This document shows positions 25,025 through 32,466 of a stretch of DNA of 64,000 nucleotides, in pieces. The stretch lies in the NCBI GenBank assembly GCA_965205165.1, contig OZ242037.1, positions 496,001 to 560,000 on the forward strand. Direction: 5' to 3'. Source of the stretch: CBDESM01 sp965205165. Lineage in GTDB: Bacteria; Chloroflexota; Dehalococcoidia; Bin125. Within the stretch, counting starts at the first letter, position 1; each line of letters starts with the position of its first letter. Both the position numbers and the translations under genes were made by a program. Under the pieces are notes generated by a model. It saw only the letters and a list, made by a program, of their open reading frames with translations, ran no database searches and was not told the DNA's origin.

Positions 25025-26689
25025 TCAGGATTGCAGGGTGCCGAAGAGGGATTCCAGGCCGGCGGCGGGTTGGGCGCCCTCGGGGGCGGCGAAGGGGAGG
25101 GAGGGGGCTTCTATGGGTTCTTCGCCGGAGAGGGAGCGGAGGGTTAGGGGGAGCTCGTTGCGGATGTCGGTGGCGGTGGCGCCGAGGGTGCCGCGGGAGC
25201 GGGCGGCGCGGCGGCCGGCTTCGGCATGGAGATAGACGGCCAGCCGGGCTGCGTTGAAGGGGGATGCGCCTTGGGCGAGGAGTGCGCCGATTGCGCCGGT
25301 GAGGACGTCGCCGGTGCCGGCGGTGGCGAGGGCGGGCTCGGCGGCTTGGCTGACGGCGGCTCGGCCATCGGGGGCGGCGACTACGGTGTTGGCACCCTTG
25401 AGGACGACGGTGGTGCCCCATTCGGCGGCGCGGTCGCGGGCCAAGGTGAGGCGCTGGGCTTGCAGGTTTTCAATGGGGATGTTGGTGAGGCGCGACATCT
25501 CGCCGGGATGCGGGGTGAGCACGAGGTTGGACGGAGCACCGCTGGACGGAGCGCTGCGCCACCAGTTGTCCTGCTCTGCGAGGTGGTTCAGCGCGTCGGC
25601 GTCCACGACCACGCCTTGAAGATTCGCGAGCGCCCCTTCATCGAGCAGGTTCGCGACGAGTTCGCCGGTCGCGGGAGCGAGGCCCAATCCGCAGCCGATG
25701 GCAAGCGCGTCCGCCGTCTGGATTGCGTCCAAGAGCAGGTTCTTCGCCGCCGGGCCGACGGCGCCGGGGTGGGCATCGTCGGGCAGCGGGAGGAGGGTGA
25801 CTTCGGGCATCGCGCCGGCGATCTGGTGGATGAAGCTGGCGGGGGCGGCCAAGGTGACCAGGCCGGCGCCGGCGCGGTAGGCGGCGGAGGCGGCGAGGAT
25901 GGCCGCGCCGGGGTAGTTGGCGGAACCGGCGACGACGAGCAGCGTGCCGGCGGTGCCCTTGTGCGCGTCGGCGGGGCGATCGGGCAGGAGCGCCTTCATC
26001 GCGCGGCGTTCGATCACCTCCGTGCGGATGTCGTCGTCCAAGCCGGCGGGGACGCCGATTTCGATGGTCTGGACGTCGCCGGCCGCGGCCGCGCCGGGCT
26101 GCACGTAGAGGCCGACTTTGGCGGCGTGGAAGGTCACCGTCTCGTCGGCGGCGACGGCGAAGGGGTCGAGCCGGCCGCTGTCGGCATCGAGGCCGGTCGG
26201 CAGGTCGACGGCGATCAGTTTGGGCCGCACGGTGCGGTCGCGGATTGCGGCCAGCCGGCGCAGGATTTCGGCCAGGTCGCCGTCGATCGGGCGGTTTGAG
26301 CCGGTGCCGAGCAGGGCGTCGATGATCGCTTCGGAACCTTGCAGGACGGCGTCGAGCGCCTCGAAGTTCTCATCCTCCGCGACGGATCCGCAGGCGACGC
26401 CGGCCTCGATGGTGCGTTGCCATTGCCCGTCGTCGCGCGGGCGCAGCGCGTAGCAGCGCACCTGCGCGCCCCATTCGTGCAGGTGGCGGGCGGCGACGAG
26501 GCCGTCGCCGCCGTTGTTGCCGGGGCCGACGAGGACGCAGATGCGGCGGTCTTCGAGCGAGCCGAGCTGCATCCAGAGTTCCTGGGCGACGGCGAGGCCG
26601 GCGTTCTCCATCAGAGTCGCCTTGTCGACGCCGGCCGCTTCGGCACGGTCCTCGATGGTGCGCATTTCGGCGGCGGTGACGAGCTTCAT
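25025..26689 (-). CDS. nnr: Bifunctional NAD(P)H-hydrate epimerase / ADP-dependent dehydratase
   Basis: 554 residues, the fused form. The N-terminal epimerase domain (about 1-220) has GPGNNGGDGLVAARHL, DALLGTG and AVDLPTGLDADSG. The C-terminal dehydratase has GSANYPGAAILAA, CGLGLAP, LTPHPGEMSRL and GTGDVLTGAIGALL. It repairs hydrated NADH/NADPH using ADP. ATG 26689 begins at the first protein-like residue. It follows acpS by 17 nt, a pairing common in bacteria. Confidence 0.96.
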   Translation of the reverse strand: MKLVTAAEMRTIEDRAEAAGVDKATLMENAGLAVAQELWMQLGSLEDRRICVLVGPGNNGGDGLVAARHLHEWGAQVRCYALRPRDDGQWQRTIEAGVACGSVAEDENFEALDAVLQGSEAIIDALLGTGSNRPIDGDLAEILRRLAAIRDRTVRPKLIAVDLPTGLDADSGRLDPFAVAADETVTFHAAKVGLYVQPGAAAAGDVQTIEIGVPAGLDDDIRTEVIERRAMKALLPDRPADAHKGTAGTLLVVAGSANYPGAAILAASAAYRAGAGLVTLAAPASFIHQIAGAMPEVTLLPLPDDAHPGAVGPAAKNLLLDAIQTADALAIGCGLGLAPATGELVANLLDEGALANLQGVVVDADALNHLAEQDNWWRSAPSSGAPSNLVLTPHPGEMSRLTNIPIENLQAQRLTLARDRAAEWGTTVVLKGANTVVAAPDGRAAVSQAAEPALATAGTGDVLTGAIGALLAQGASPFNAARLAVYLHAEAGRRAARSRGTLGATATDIRNELPLTLRSLSGEEPIEAPSLPFAAPEGAQPAAGLESLFGTLQS

Positions 26690-26706
26690 TGCCGGCTCCG
26701 TTGCGG

Positions 26707-27090
26707 TCAGTGCGCGGGCTGGCCGACGGCGAAGGCGCAGACCATGGTTTTTTCGTGGGTCATCGAGACTTCGATGCGGTCGAGTCCGATCTGGCGCATG
26801 CGCCGCAGCGCGCCGCCGTGCAGCAGTGCGACGGGCTTGCCGCGGGCGTTGGCGAGGATTTCGATTTCGCGCCATTTGACGCCGCGGACGCCGGTGCCGA
26901 GCGCCTTCATCACCGCTTCCTTGGCCGCGAATCGCGCCGCCAGCTCGGGGGCGCGGCCGCGGCAGTAGTCGGCTTCGCGCTCGGTGAAGACGCGGCGCAG
27001 GAAGCGCTCCGGGTGCCGTTGGAGCACCCGCTCGAAACGGTCGAGCAGCAGCAGATCAACGCCGCATGCGAGATCGGACGGAAACGCCAT
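26707..27090 (-). CDS. acpS: Holo-[acyl-carrier-protein] synthase
   Basis: 127 residues. It transfers phosphopantetheine from CoA to acyl carrier protein. Motifs: CGVDLLLLDRF (metal-binding Asp), RFAAKEAVMKALGTG (Glu/Lys catalytic helix) and SMTHEKT...AFAVG. First gene of acpS-nnr. TAGACT lies exactly 6 nt before the ATG. Confidence 0.96.
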   Translation of the reverse strand: MAFPSDLACGVDLLLLDRFERVLQRHPERFLRRVFTEREADYCRGRAPELAARFAAKEAVMKALGTGVRGVKWREIEILANARGKPVALLHGGALRRMRQIGLDRIEVSMTHEKTMVCAFAVGQPAH

Positions 27091-27096
27091 GCGCGG

Positions 27097-27102
27097 AGTC
27101 TA
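27097..27102 (-). promoter_or_regulatory. -10 box of a leaderless promoter (acpS-nnr)
   Basis: Minus-strand TAGACT, 6 nt, ATG at 27090. The defence-like genes downstream of nnr may also be transcribed from it. Confidence 0.55.
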
Positions 27103-27147
27103 TCCCCTGCGGCGGAAGCGTCGGCCCGCACCGCCGGGGCGCGGGGC

Positions 27148-27153
27148 TATGAT
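27148..27153 (+). promoter_or_regulatory. -10 box of a leaderless promoter
   Basis: TATGAT, 6 nt, ATG at 27160. Confidence 0.55.
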
Positions 27154-27159
27154 GCACAC

Positions 27160-27402
27160 ATGACGACATACCCGCTTGCCCTCAGCGATCTGCTGGTCGA
27201 CGGAGCCGGCTGGGATCGGGACACCGCGCACGACTTTATCGAGCTCTTCGAGTCGAGGTTCGACGAGGTGGCGACCAAGCGCGACCTCGAAACGCTGAAG
27301 GCCGAGTTGAGGAGCGAGTTGTGGCGGATGGGCATCACCATTGCGGGGCTCAACTTGGCTGCCCAGAGCATCGCCGTGGGGCTGATCGTCGGCCTCAACT
27401 GA
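27160..27402 (+). CDS. Small coiled-coil/membrane protein (DUF1640-like)
   Basis: 80 residues: an N-terminal helix (AGWDRDTAHDFIELFESRFDE), a short coiled coil (KRDLETLKAELRSELWRM) and a C-terminal membrane helix (GITIAGLNLAAQSIAVGLIV). This layout resembles DUF1640 (CCDC90-like) small proteins. The start is fixed by TATGAT at leaderless spacing. The next gene, also with its own leaderless promoter, shares the GWD-[DE]TA helix start. Function unknown. Confidence 0.7.
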   Translation: MTTYPLALSDLLVDGAGWDRDTAHDFIELFESRFDEVATKRDLETLKAELRSELWRMGITIAGLNLAAQSIAVGLIVGLN

Positions 27403-27427
27403 GGGCTTGGAGGGCCCGGCGATCCGG

Positions 27428-27433
27428 TACATT
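27428..27433 (+). promoter_or_regulatory. -10 box of a leaderless promoter
   Basis: TACATT, 6 nt, ATG at 27440. Confidence 0.5.
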
Positions 27434-27439
27434 GCCGGT

Positions 27440-27670
27440 ATGCCGTTGAACGAGCTGCATGCCTACGAAGTGCTGACGGAGCGCGTCGGCTGGGACGACG
27501 AAACTGCGCGGGCGCTCTTGGCGGCGCTGCGCAAGGACCCGCCAGACACCTTGGAACTGCGGGATGTGCTCGTGCTGCGCGGGGGACTGCCCGAGGATGT
27601 AGCTCGGGCGATCATCTACGGCACGCTTGGGCGGGAGCGGGCCGGTGCGGTGGAGGCGTCCTCCGCGTAG
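27440..27670 (+). CDS. Small hypothetical protein
   Basis: 76 residues, helical, soluble. VGWDDETARALLAAL aligns with AGWDRDTAHDFIELF of the preceding small protein, after which the two diverge; this one has LRGGLPEDVARAIIYG and no membrane segment. It has its own -10 box at leaderless spacing. No family was recognised. Confidence 0.6.
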   Translation: MPLNELHAYEVLTERVGWDDETARALLAALRKDPPDTLELRDVLVLRGGLPEDVARAIIYGTLGRERAGAVEASSA

Positions 27671-27684
27671 AGGGCTGCATCGTT

Positions 27685-28437
27685 TCAGGCTGGCTTGCGC
27701 AGGCGGCGGAGGGCGGCGGCGGGGGTGCTGGTCATGCCGCGGAGGGGTTGGGCGAGGATGCGGCGGAGGCCGACATCGCGCCACGGGGGGAGGCCGATGA
27801 TCTCCGCTTCGGTCGTTGTTGACAGCAAGGCCCGCCGCAGGGCTTCGGGGCCGCCGCCTTCGTAGCGCGTGAGGGCCGCGCCGACATGCTCGGCGAAATG
27901 GGCATCGCTGCCGCCGGTTTCGGGCAGGCGCCAGCGCTCTCGGTTGAGGCGCAGGACGCGTTCGCGCCGCCAGCGGGCGGTCGGATGCGGGTTCGCGGTT
28001 TCAAGCGCCAGCAGGCTGCGCTCATCCGCGAGTTCGGGTTGGAGGTCGGCGAGCAGGCGGTCGATTGCGCGTTCACCCAAGCTTGGCGGGAAACGGGCGA
28101 GCGGGTGCGCGATTACGGCGATGCCGCCCTGCCGCCAGATGGCGAAGATGGTTTCGGCCGCGGAGCGCAGCATCGGCAGCGGTTGGTCGAGCCAGAGGCC
28201 GAGGATGTGGCCGGCGCGGGAGGTGATCTCGGAGCCGATGATCACGTGGACGGGCGAGCCGAGGCGTTCGGCGATATTCCGCGCGTCGACCGCGCCGGCG
28301 ATGTCGTCGTGCTCGGTCACGGCGATGCAATCCAAACCCCGCGCCTCGGCGGCGCGGAGAATTGACCCGGCGTCGTCCATGCCGTCGGATGCGCGGGTGT
28401 GGATTTGCAGGTCGGCTGCGGAGTGGACGGTCGCCAT
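27685..28437 (-). CDS. PHP-domain phosphoesterase
   Basis: 250 residues from ATG 28437. Polymerase-and-histidinol-phosphatase fold: LQIHTRASDGMDD (HxH), AVTEHDDIAGA, IIGSEIT, AVIAHPLAR and GGSDAHFAEH cover the expected metal-ligand positions. It is likely a metal-dependent phosphoesterase on a nucleotide or small phosphate (COG0613-like). CATCAT, a weak -10, lies 6 nt before the ATG. Confidence 0.88.
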   Translation of the reverse strand: MATVHSAADLQIHTRASDGMDDAGSILRAAEARGLDCIAVTEHDDIAGAVDARNIAERLGSPVHVIIGSEITSRAGHILGLWLDQPLPMLRSAAETIFAIWRQGGIAVIAHPLARFPPSLGERAIDRLLADLQPELADERSLLALETANPHPTARWRRERVLRLNRERWRLPETGGSDAHFAEHVGAALTRYEGGGPEALRRALLSTTTEAEIIGLPPWRDVGLRRILAQPLRGMTSTPAAALRRLRKPA

Positions 28438-28502
28438 GCGCCCATGATGATTGATCGGCGGGAGGCGCGTACGCCTTGATGCTCGTCTTGAGCGGAGCGC
28501 GA

Positions 28503-29135
28503 TCAGGGTTGCGATATCAGGTTCAGGAACTCGGCGCGGGGCAGCTCGATTGCGCCGAGCGATGCGAGGTGGGGGTTGGGAACTTGGCAATCGATCAGGG
28601 TGTACGTGCCGGGGGCGATCCGATTGACGAGATGGGACAGGGCGGCCTTGCCCGCGTCCGTTGTTCTCGTGAACATCGATTCGGCGCTGAAGTAGTTGCC
28701 TGCGGCTACCCCGTAGAGGCCGCCGGCCAACTTTCCGGCTTGCCAGGCTTCGATGGAATGGGCGCGGCCCTGATGGTGCAGTTCGATGTATGCGCGCTGC
28801 ATGTTCGGGGTGATCCAAGTGCCGTGGGAGTTCGGTCTGGGGGCGGCGCAGGCTTCAATGACTTGCCGGAAGGCTTTGTCTGCGGTGAATTGGAACTCGT
28901 CGCGTCGGAGGCGGCGGGCGAGGCGCTTGGAGATGTGCATTCGGCCGGGGAGGAGCACGGCTCTGGGGTCGGGGCTCCACCAGAGGATGGGGCCGTCGTC
29001 ATCGTCGTACCAAGGGAAGATGCCTTGGGCGTAGGCCTCGGCGAGCGCCGCTGCGGTGAGCCGGCCGCCGATGGCGAGAGGTGCATCGGCGGGCGCGTGG
29101 CGCGGGTCGGGGAAGATGCCGTCGTGCCGGGGCAT
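28503..29135 (-). CDS. aat: Leucyl/phenylalanyl-tRNA-protein transferase
   Basis: 210 residues. It adds Leu or Phe to N-terminal Arg/Lys of proteins, marking them for degradation. Family motifs: LAEAYAQGIFPWYDD, WWSPDPRAVLLP, TWITPNMQRAYIELH, GRAHSIEAW, GGLYGVAAGNYFSAESMF and LIDCQVPNPHLASLG. It starts 3 nt after the acyltransferase stop, so the two are co-transcribed. Confidence 0.96.
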   Translation of the reverse strand: MPRHDGIFPDPRHAPADAPLAIGGRLTAAALAEAYAQGIFPWYDDDDGPILWWSPDPRAVLLPGRMHISKRLARRLRRDEFQFTADKAFRQVIEACAAPRPNSHGTWITPNMQRAYIELHHQGRAHSIEAWQAGKLAGGLYGVAAGNYFSAESMFTRTTDAGKAALSHLVNRIAPGTYTLIDCQVPNPHLASLGAIELPRAEFLNLISQP

Positions 29136-29138
29136 CGG

Positions 29139-30077
29139 TCAGACGATGCTCTTGGGGCGCTGGGGCGCGGTCGGCGGGGCGTCGCGGCAGGGGGCCCAGG
29201 GGGATTCGGGCATGCGCCATTGTTCGCAGCGCTCTTGGATGATCGGCTCGAAGAAGCGGGCGAGGTCGGCGACGCCGGTGCGGATGTCGAGGGCGCGGTT
29301 TTGGGTTTGAATCAGTTCGAGCGGGTCGTGGATTTCGACATCGAAGCTGAAGTGGCGGCGGCGGGAGATGGAGACGGGCAGCAGCGGGGCGCCGGTGCGC
29401 AGGGCGATGTCGACCGCGCCGACGGGGAAGTGGGCCTGGCGGCCGAAGAAGGGGACGCAGACGCCGCCGAAGCGGGCGGTCGGGTTGGCGTGGCCGCGTT
29501 TTGCGCCGCCGAGCGGGCGCTGCACATCGCGATCCCAGAGGATGCAGGCGACGCCGCCTTCGCGGAGTTCGCGTAGGACATGGGCGGTGCCCTTGGCATC
29601 GGCGAAGGCGAACTTGGCGGGGCCGCGGTCGCGGAGGGATTGGATGAGGCGGAGCTGGCGGGAATCGCGCGGGGGTTCGATCAGGGCGGTGGCGGAGATG
29701 CCGAGGGCGGCGAGGCCGGCCATCGCGGCTTCGGGCGTGGCGATGTGGGGGGCGGCGAGGATCGCGCCCTTGCCTTGGGCGAGCGCGAGTTCGAGCCGCG
29801 GGATGCCGGCCGCGTGCAGGCGCTCGTCGAGGATGCGGCGGGCGGGGGTGCGGGCGAGCCGGGCGAGATCGACGTAGTAGCGGGCGGATTCCTCGAAGGC
29901 GCGGCGGACGGCGCGGCGGATGCGGGCTGCGCTCCAGTCGGGCCGGACGCGGAGGAGGTTGTTGCGGACGCGGAGGCGGCGTCGCTCGGCGAGGGGGAGT
30001 GTGATGGCGGCGGCGGCTTCGGCGGCGCGGTAGGCGGCGGCTTCGGCGGCGGTCGAGGGGCCGAAGACTGCGGGCAT
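29139..30077 (-). CDS. Lysophospholipid-type acyltransferase (HtrB/PatA superfamily)
   Basis: 312 residues. HxxxxE catalytic motif in APHIATPEAAM (about residue 115), with downstream CILWDRDV and PLLPVSISRR. HtrB/LpxL members acylate lipid A; the PatA branch acylates phosphatidylinositol mannosides. No lipid A genes are seen here, so a membrane glycolipid acyltransferase is as likely. ATG 30077 was chosen; the long open frame upstream crosses a tRNA and is not coding. Confidence 0.85.
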   Translation of the reverse strand: MPAVFGPSTAAEAAAYRAAEAAAAITLPLAERRRLRVRNNLLRVRPDWSAARIRRAVRRAFEESARYYVDLARLARTPARRILDERLHAAGIPRLELALAQGKGAILAAPHIATPEAAMAGLAALGISATALIEPPRDSRQLRLIQSLRDRGPAKFAFADAKGTAHVLRELREGGVACILWDRDVQRPLGGAKRGHANPTARFGGVCVPFFGRQAHFPVGAVDIALRTGAPLLPVSISRRRHFSFDVEIHDPLELIQTQNRALDIRTGVADLARFFEPIIQERCEQWRMPESPWAPCRDAPPTAPQRPKSIV

Positions 30078-30163
30078 GGGGCGGCGATCTTCTTCAGCGT
30101 TCTTCGGATCGCAACGGGCGGCTCTCGACCGCTCGGAGCGGGTGTGGTCAAATGGCGGTGAGC

Positions 30164-30239
30164 TGGCGCGCCCGGAGGGACTCGAACCCCCGACCCCCAG
30201 GTCCGAAGCCTGGTGCTCTATCCGCTGAGCTACAGGCGC
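30164..30239 (-). tRNA. tRNA-Arg (TCG anticodon)
   Basis: Cloverleaf read on the minus strand: acceptor GCGCCTG/CGGGCGC, D-arm AGCTCAGCGGATAGAGC, anticodon stem CCAGG/CCTGG with loop CTTCGGA (anticodon TCG, codon CGA), T-loop GGTTCGAGTCC, encoded CCA. Confidence 0.96.
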
Positions 30240-30281
30240 ATGAGGCGAGCGTACATCGGAGGGCGAGGGGAGGATCGCGCG

Positions 30282-31697
30282 ATGTCCGAACCGCCCGCTG
30301 GGACGCGGCCGGGAGCGGCGGGGGAAGCCGCGGCGATGCCGGAGGCGGAGGCCTCGGCGCTGGTCTGGAACGTGGTGGCGCGGGTCGACCGCGGGGATCA
30401 CCGCGGGGCGGCGGCGATGCTGCGGGCGCTGCATCCGGCCGACCAGGCGGACGTGTTCGCGGCGCTGGATCGGGAGGAGCGGCGGGGGCTGCTGGAGCAG
30501 ATCGACGCGGACACGCTGGGCGGGGTGCTGGAGTTCCTGACGCCGGAAGAGCTGGACCGGATCGCGCCGCAGGTGCCGCCGACGCGGCTGGCGGAGGCGC
30601 TGGACGACGCGGCGGCGAGCCACGCGGCGGACGTGCTGCACGCGATTCCGGAGCCGGCGGCGGAGTCGGTGCTGGGGCAGCTGCACAACGCGGAGCTGGT
30701 CGCGCCGCTGCTGGAGCTGGAGGACGACACCGCGGGCGGGATCATGTCGCCGGAGATCATCACGCTGCGGCCGCACGTGAGCTGCGCGGCGGCGATCGAG
30801 CAGATCCGGGCGACGCGGCGCGAGCCGGGGCCGCCGGCGCCGGTGCGGCAGCAGGCGTACGTGGTGGACGCGGATGAGCGGCTGCTGGGGACGGTGCCGT
30901 TGTATGAGCTGATCGCGGCGCCGGCGGACACGCCGCTGCGGGAGCTGATGACGGAGCCGGGGCCGGCGATCGAGATCGACGCGGATCAGGAAGAGGCGCT
31001 GCAGGTGCTGCTGCGCTACGGGCTGCACACGCTGCCGGTGATCGACGAGGAGGGGCGGGTGGCGGGGGTGATGACGGCGGACGACCTGCTGCCGATCGCG
31101 CAGCAGGAGGCGACGGAGGACATGTACCGGCTGGTGGGGCTGACGGATTCGGGATCGCTGACGGCGCCGATCCGGTCGGCGGTGCGGCGGCGGCTGCCGT
31201 GGCTGCTGCTGAATTTGGCGACGGCGTTCGCGGCGGCGGCGGTGGTGGCGCTGTTCGACGGGACCTTGGAGCGGGCGGTGGCGCTGGCGATCTTCCTGCC
31301 GATCATCGCGGGGCAGGGGGGCAACGCGGGGGTGCAGGTGACGACGCTGGCGGTGCGGGCGATGGCGCTGGGGGAGTTCGACCGGCATTTCAGCCGCACG
31401 GTGCTGCCGCGGGAGGCGGCGATCGGTGTGATCACGGGGATCGTGCTGGGCGCTGTGGTGGGCGTGATCGGCGGACTCTGGCAGGGGAACTGGTGGCTGG
31501 GGCTGGTGGCCGGGTCGTCGATGCTGGCGGCGATGGTGATCGCGGGGATGGCGGGGCTGCTGATCCCCTACGTCTTGCGGCGGCTGGGGGCGGATCCGGC
31601 GCTGGCGGCGGCGATCATCGTGACGACGGCGACCGACGTGTTCGGCTTCCTGATCTTCCTCGGCATGGCGGCGCTGCTGATCGACCAGCTGGGCTGA
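30282..31697 (+). CDS. mgtE: MgtE-type magnesium transporter
   Basis: 471 residues. Cytosolic N domain (helical repeats, HPADQADVFAALD), two CBS domains (ending in IMSPEIITLRP and ELMTEPGPAIEIDADQ...HTLPVIDEEGRVAGVMTADDL), a plug helix and five membrane helices with the conserved pore segments LPIIAGQGGNAGVQ and NTL-like VTTATDVFGF. It is a Mg2+-gated Mg2+ channel of the inner membrane. ATG 30282 follows a GGGGAGG site at good spacing; a TACATC box lies further upstream. Confidence 0.95.
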   Translation: MSEPPAGTRPGAAGEAAAMPEAEASALVWNVVARVDRGDHRGAAAMLRALHPADQADVFAALDREERRGLLEQIDADTLGGVLEFLTPEELDRIAPQVPPTRLAEALDDAAASHAADVLHAIPEPAAESVLGQLHNAELVAPLLELEDDTAGGIMSPEIITLRPHVSCAAAIEQIRATRREPGPPAPVRQQAYVVDADERLLGTVPLYELIAAPADTPLRELMTEPGPAIEIDADQEEALQVLLRYGLHTLPVIDEEGRVAGVMTADDLLPIAQQEATEDMYRLVGLTDSGSLTAPIRSAVRRRLPWLLLNLATAFAAAAVVALFDGTLERAVALAIFLPIIAGQGGNAGVQVTTLAVRAMALGEFDRHFSRTVLPREAAIGVITGIVLGAVVGVIGGLWQGNWWLGLVAGSSMLAAMVIAGMAGLLIPYVLRRLGADPALAAAIIVTTATDVFGFLIFLGMAALLIDQLG

Positions 31698-31747
31698 GCG
31701 GCGCGCCCGCATCCGCCAGAGGGGGCGGTGATACGATGAGCGGGCGC

Positions 31748-31825
31748 GGTGGGCGTCGCCTAGAGGCCTAAGGCGCCAGGTTGTGGCCCTGGTATTCGCG
31801 GGTTCGAATCCCGCCGTCCACCCCA
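31748..31825 (+). tRNA. tRNA-His (GTG anticodon)
   Basis: Acceptor GTGGGCG pairs with CGTCCAC (one G-T). Anticodon stem CCAGG/CCTGG with loop TTGTGGC gives anticodon GTG. An extra 5' G at 31748 pairs with C73, as expected for histidine tRNA. CCA is encoded. A TACGAT box lies about 15 nt upstream. Confidence 0.96.
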
Positions 31826-31838
31826 CGCCGGAGCATTG

Positions 31839-32354
31839 ATGCGCCTTCGCCGAATTGCCGCCGCCATCGCCGCCGCCGTCTTGGTCGGGCTGGGCGCGGC
31901 GGCCTGCGATCGCTCGGACGACGAGGAGCGGCTGGCGGCTCAGCGGCTGTTCCGCAACTACCTGATCCAGAGCGAATCGAGCGCCGCGGCGGATGTCCGC
32001 GTGCAGGGGATGGTGGACGAGCTGCCGCCGAACTTCCCCGATCGCGAATCACTGGAGCTGCTGGGCAGCGCGTTCACGGATACGGACGACCGGCGCGAGC
32101 TGATCGTGGGCTGGCAGACGGAGATGGAGCACGCGGACGACTTGTACGCGTTCTACCGCACTGCGCTGAACTTGGCTCCGTGGAGCGTGATCGACGATCC
32201 GCGGGCGCGGGGGATCGATTTCATCCGCTTCGAGGATGCGGACAATCCGTCCTTCAGCGGCGAGCTGCGGATCGCGCAGGAGGGCGGCCGCGCCATCGTG
32301 GTGCTGATCGCGACCGAACAGTTCGAAGCGGAAGCGCCGTCGCCCGGCGCTTAA
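31839..32354 (+). CDS. Putative lipoprotein
   Basis: 171 residues with a clear lipoprotein signal (RRIAAAIAAAVLVGLGAAAC) followed by an acidic mature start. The mature part is a small alpha/beta domain (ELIVGWQTEMEHADDLYAFYRTAL...GELRIAQEGGRAIVVLIA), reminiscent of membrane-proximal binding domains but not assigned. It begins 13 nt after tRNA-His. A strong hairpin follows the stop. Confidence 0.75.
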   Translation: MRLRRIAAAIAAAVLVGLGAAACDRSDDEERLAAQRLFRNYLIQSESSAAADVRVQGMVDELPPNFPDRESLELLGSAFTDTDDRRELIVGWQTEMEHADDLYAFYRTALNLAPWSVIDDPRARGIDFIRFEDADNPSFSGELRIAQEGGRAIVVLIATEQFEAEAPSPGA

Positions 32355-32392
32355 TTCCCTATGCGCGGCGACTGCTTTTATGCGGGATGCGG

Positions 32393-32435
32393 CGGAGGCC
32401 GCGCCGCTTCACCGAGCTGCGCGGCGCGGCCTCCG
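32393..32435. terminator. Bidirectional hairpin between convergent genes
   Basis: Perfect 15-bp inverted repeat (32393-32407 with 32421-32435, CGGAGGCCGCGCCGC and its complement) with a 13-nt loop, between the lipoprotein stop and the stop of the convergent surface-protein gene. There is no U-run. Confidence 0.65.
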
Positions 32436-32466
32436 TTGCGTTCGAACCGATGCCCGCGGCGCGGCC

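Noticed and set aside
29139..31826. An 895-codon minus-strand frame extending the acyltransferase
   Set aside because: The extension crosses tRNA-Arg, mgtE and part of tRNA-His and is Arg/His-rich. The acyltransferase starts at 30077.
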